This document shows positions 63,028 through 64,000 of a stretch of 64,000 bases of DNA, in pieces. The notes under the pieces are model-generated. The model did not search any database and was not told the origin of the DNA. It worked only from the letters and a program-made list of their open reading frames with translations. The stretch spans positions 3,059,279-3,123,278 of the forward strand of contig AP025583.1 of NCBI GenBank assembly GCA_022846095.1. Direction: 5' to 3'. Position 1 is the first letter of the stretch. Each line of letters opens with the position of its first letter. The DNA is from Oscillospiraceae bacterium (GTDB taxonomy: Bacteria; Bacillota; Clostridia; Oscillospirales; Oscillospiraceae). A program made the position numbers and the translations under genes.

Positions 63028-63490
63028 TCCCCCGCCTCCTTTTCTGCCTGCATTATAGCACAAAAGGCGCGGTATGGCTCTGCCATACCGCGCCTCAGCC
63101 TGTCGAAAAACCAGATGAACGAAACTTAGTGCGCAAGATGCAGCCATCGTCGCTGCAACTTAGGCGGATAAGGCGGCGATGGTGGACGGGCGATTCGTGA
63201 ATCGCCCCTACGGGCCTGGAGCAGCGGGCCGATGTGGCATCGGCCCCTACGGTACGGAGATGGGACGGATTGCCGCGGGCCTGCGGCCCTCGCAATGACG
63301 TAGGGCGGGGGTCAGGGTGTCCGGGGGACACCCTGATAAAATTCCCTTCTTCCTTACCCCGTTTGCCCCCGCCGTCCCTTGTTCGCCTTATCCGCCGTAG
63401 CCGCATTTCCCGTGCGAGCGCCCTGATCCGGGTTTACACCAATAAAAGGCGCGGTATGGCAGAGCCATACCGCGCCTTTGACCGTATTGC
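63028..63490. repeat. Intergenic repeat mosaic flanked by inverted 30-bp hairpins
   Basis: No gene. Two hairpins, GGCGCGGTATGGC-TCT-GCCATACCGCGCC (63062-63095) and its reverse complement with AGA loop (63444-63479), flank a 348-bp stretch. Inside it are inverted copies of GGCGGATAAGGCG (63164-63176 and 63384-63396, rc), and the modules shared with the 13-kb and 52.9-kb repeats. The outer hairpins may also act as terminators of aspA. Confidence 0.75.
63444..63479 (-). terminator. Terminator of the aspartase gene
   Basis: On the minus strand the stem GGCGCGGTATGGC / GCCATACCGCGCC is followed by TTTTATT, 12 bp after the aspA stop. Confidence 0.8.
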
Positions 63491-64000
63491 TTAATCCAGC
63501 AGCTCCTTGGCCGAAATGCCCGGCTCTGTCATGGAGAAGGGGTCCAGGATCTTGTCCAGGGCGGCCTCGTCCAGCAATCCCGCCTCCAGAATCAGCTCCC
63601 GCACCGGGGCCCCGGTGTCGATGGCCTTTTTGGCGATGACGGCCGCCGCCTCGTACCCGATGTGGGGGCACAGGGCGGTGATGGTGCCCACGCTGGAATC
63701 CACCATGGACTTGCACCGCTCCCGGTTGGCCGTGATGCCCAGCACGCAGTTGTCCACCAGGGTGTTCACGGCGTAGGTCAAAAACTCCACCGCGTGGGTC
63801 AGGTTCCAGAAGATGATGGGCTCGAAGGCGTTGAGCTCCAGCTGCCCGGCCTCGGCGGCCATGGTGATGGTGAAGTCGTTGCCCATGATGTTGAAGGCCA
63901 CCTGGTTGACCACCTCGGGGATGACCGGGTTGACCTTGCCCGGCATGATGGAGGAGCCGTTCTGCCGGGGCGGGAGGTTGATCTCATTAAAGCCGCAGCG
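63491..64000 (-). CDS. aspA: Aspartate ammonia-lyase, C-terminal 170 residues (runs off the window)
   Basis: The visible part includes FNEINLPPRQNGSSIMPGKVNPVIPEVVNQVAFNIMGND, the fumarase/aspartase signature (GSSxMPxKxNP) in the form typical of aspartase, then EAGQLELNAFEPIIFWNL and CPHIGYEAAAVIAKKAIDTGAPVRELIL. The enzyme converts L-aspartate to fumarate and ammonia. Class II fumarases have a very similar core; the NEINLPPRQ form and the C-terminal sequence favour aspartase. The start is beyond the window. The gene ends in the inverted hairpin terminator. Confidence 0.85.
   Translation of the reverse strand, partial: RCGFNEINLPPRQNGSSIMPGKVNPVIPEVVNQVAFNIMGNDFTITMAAEAGQLELNAFEPIIFWNLTHAVEFLTYAVNTLVDNCVLGITANRERCKSMVDSSVGTITALCPHIGYEAAAVIAKKAIDTGAPVRELILEAGLLDEAALDKILDPFSMTEPGISAKELLD

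Overview
The window looks like chromosomal DNA of a high-GC, low-oxygen Firmicute of the Oscillospiraceae type (Flavonifractor/Lawsonibacter-like). This is inferred from strong AGGAGG ribosome-binding sites, a SAM-I riboswitch on metK, clostridial-type RpoB/RpoC, S-layer-homology (SLH) surface proteins, FeoAB and DUF3842/DUF4914 genes. Species cannot be fixed from the sequence alone. No tRNA, rRNA or CRISPR array was seen.

Layout. 1-5.1 kb: the 5' part of a serine recombinase with a coupled micro-ORF, a YyaL-type protein, a membrane glycerophosphodiesterase and a DHFR-fold protein. 5.1-26.9 kb: a surface and signalling region with a giant N-terminal-SLH protein (2333 aa), a LytTR regulator, a PadR/MATE pair, a 7TMR-DISM-type sensor kinase whose start overlaps that of a divergent secreted protein, a second LytTR/GHKL two-component system, a second SLH protein and a Cys-rich micro-protein. 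27-31.3 kb: a broken feoB with feoA, a divergent DtxR-type regulator, an NlpC/P60 hydrolase and a MATE exporter. 31.4-37.3 kb: a carbohydrate-binding lipoprotein, an O-antigen-ligase/glycosyltransferase operon, and metK behind its riboswitch. 37.4-43.5 kb: a third SLH protein and a DUF4914 P-loop protein. 43.6-51.5 kb: rpoBC with its own promoter and long leader. 51.5-59.4 kb: a GT-C membrane protein, an AT-rich HAD-like gene, DUF3842, an SH3/NlpC hydrolase, an EamA exporter overlapping a methyltransferase, and a third MATE. 59.5-64 kb: a collagen-like gene cut off by a serine recombinase, a GlpA-like FAD/[2Fe-2S] oxidoreductase, and the 3' part of aspartase.

How the parts fit. The strongest regulatory signal is a pair of direct repeats spaced exactly 21 bp apart (consensus CCGTC[GA][AT][AT]TGTCC) upstream of both the 2333-aa and the 1646-aa SLH genes. 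The repeats sit 29-30 bp before a -10 box that lacks a good -35. This is the architecture expected of a LytTR-activated promoter, and two LytTR regulators and two GHKL kinases lie between these genes. I infer a surface-remodelling regulon. A second theme is genome plasticity: a family of modular palindromic intergenic repeats (about 13, 35.7, 52.9 and 63.2 kb), a duplicated 3' end of metK, a truncated feoB, and two recombinases each preceded by an overlapping micro-ORF.
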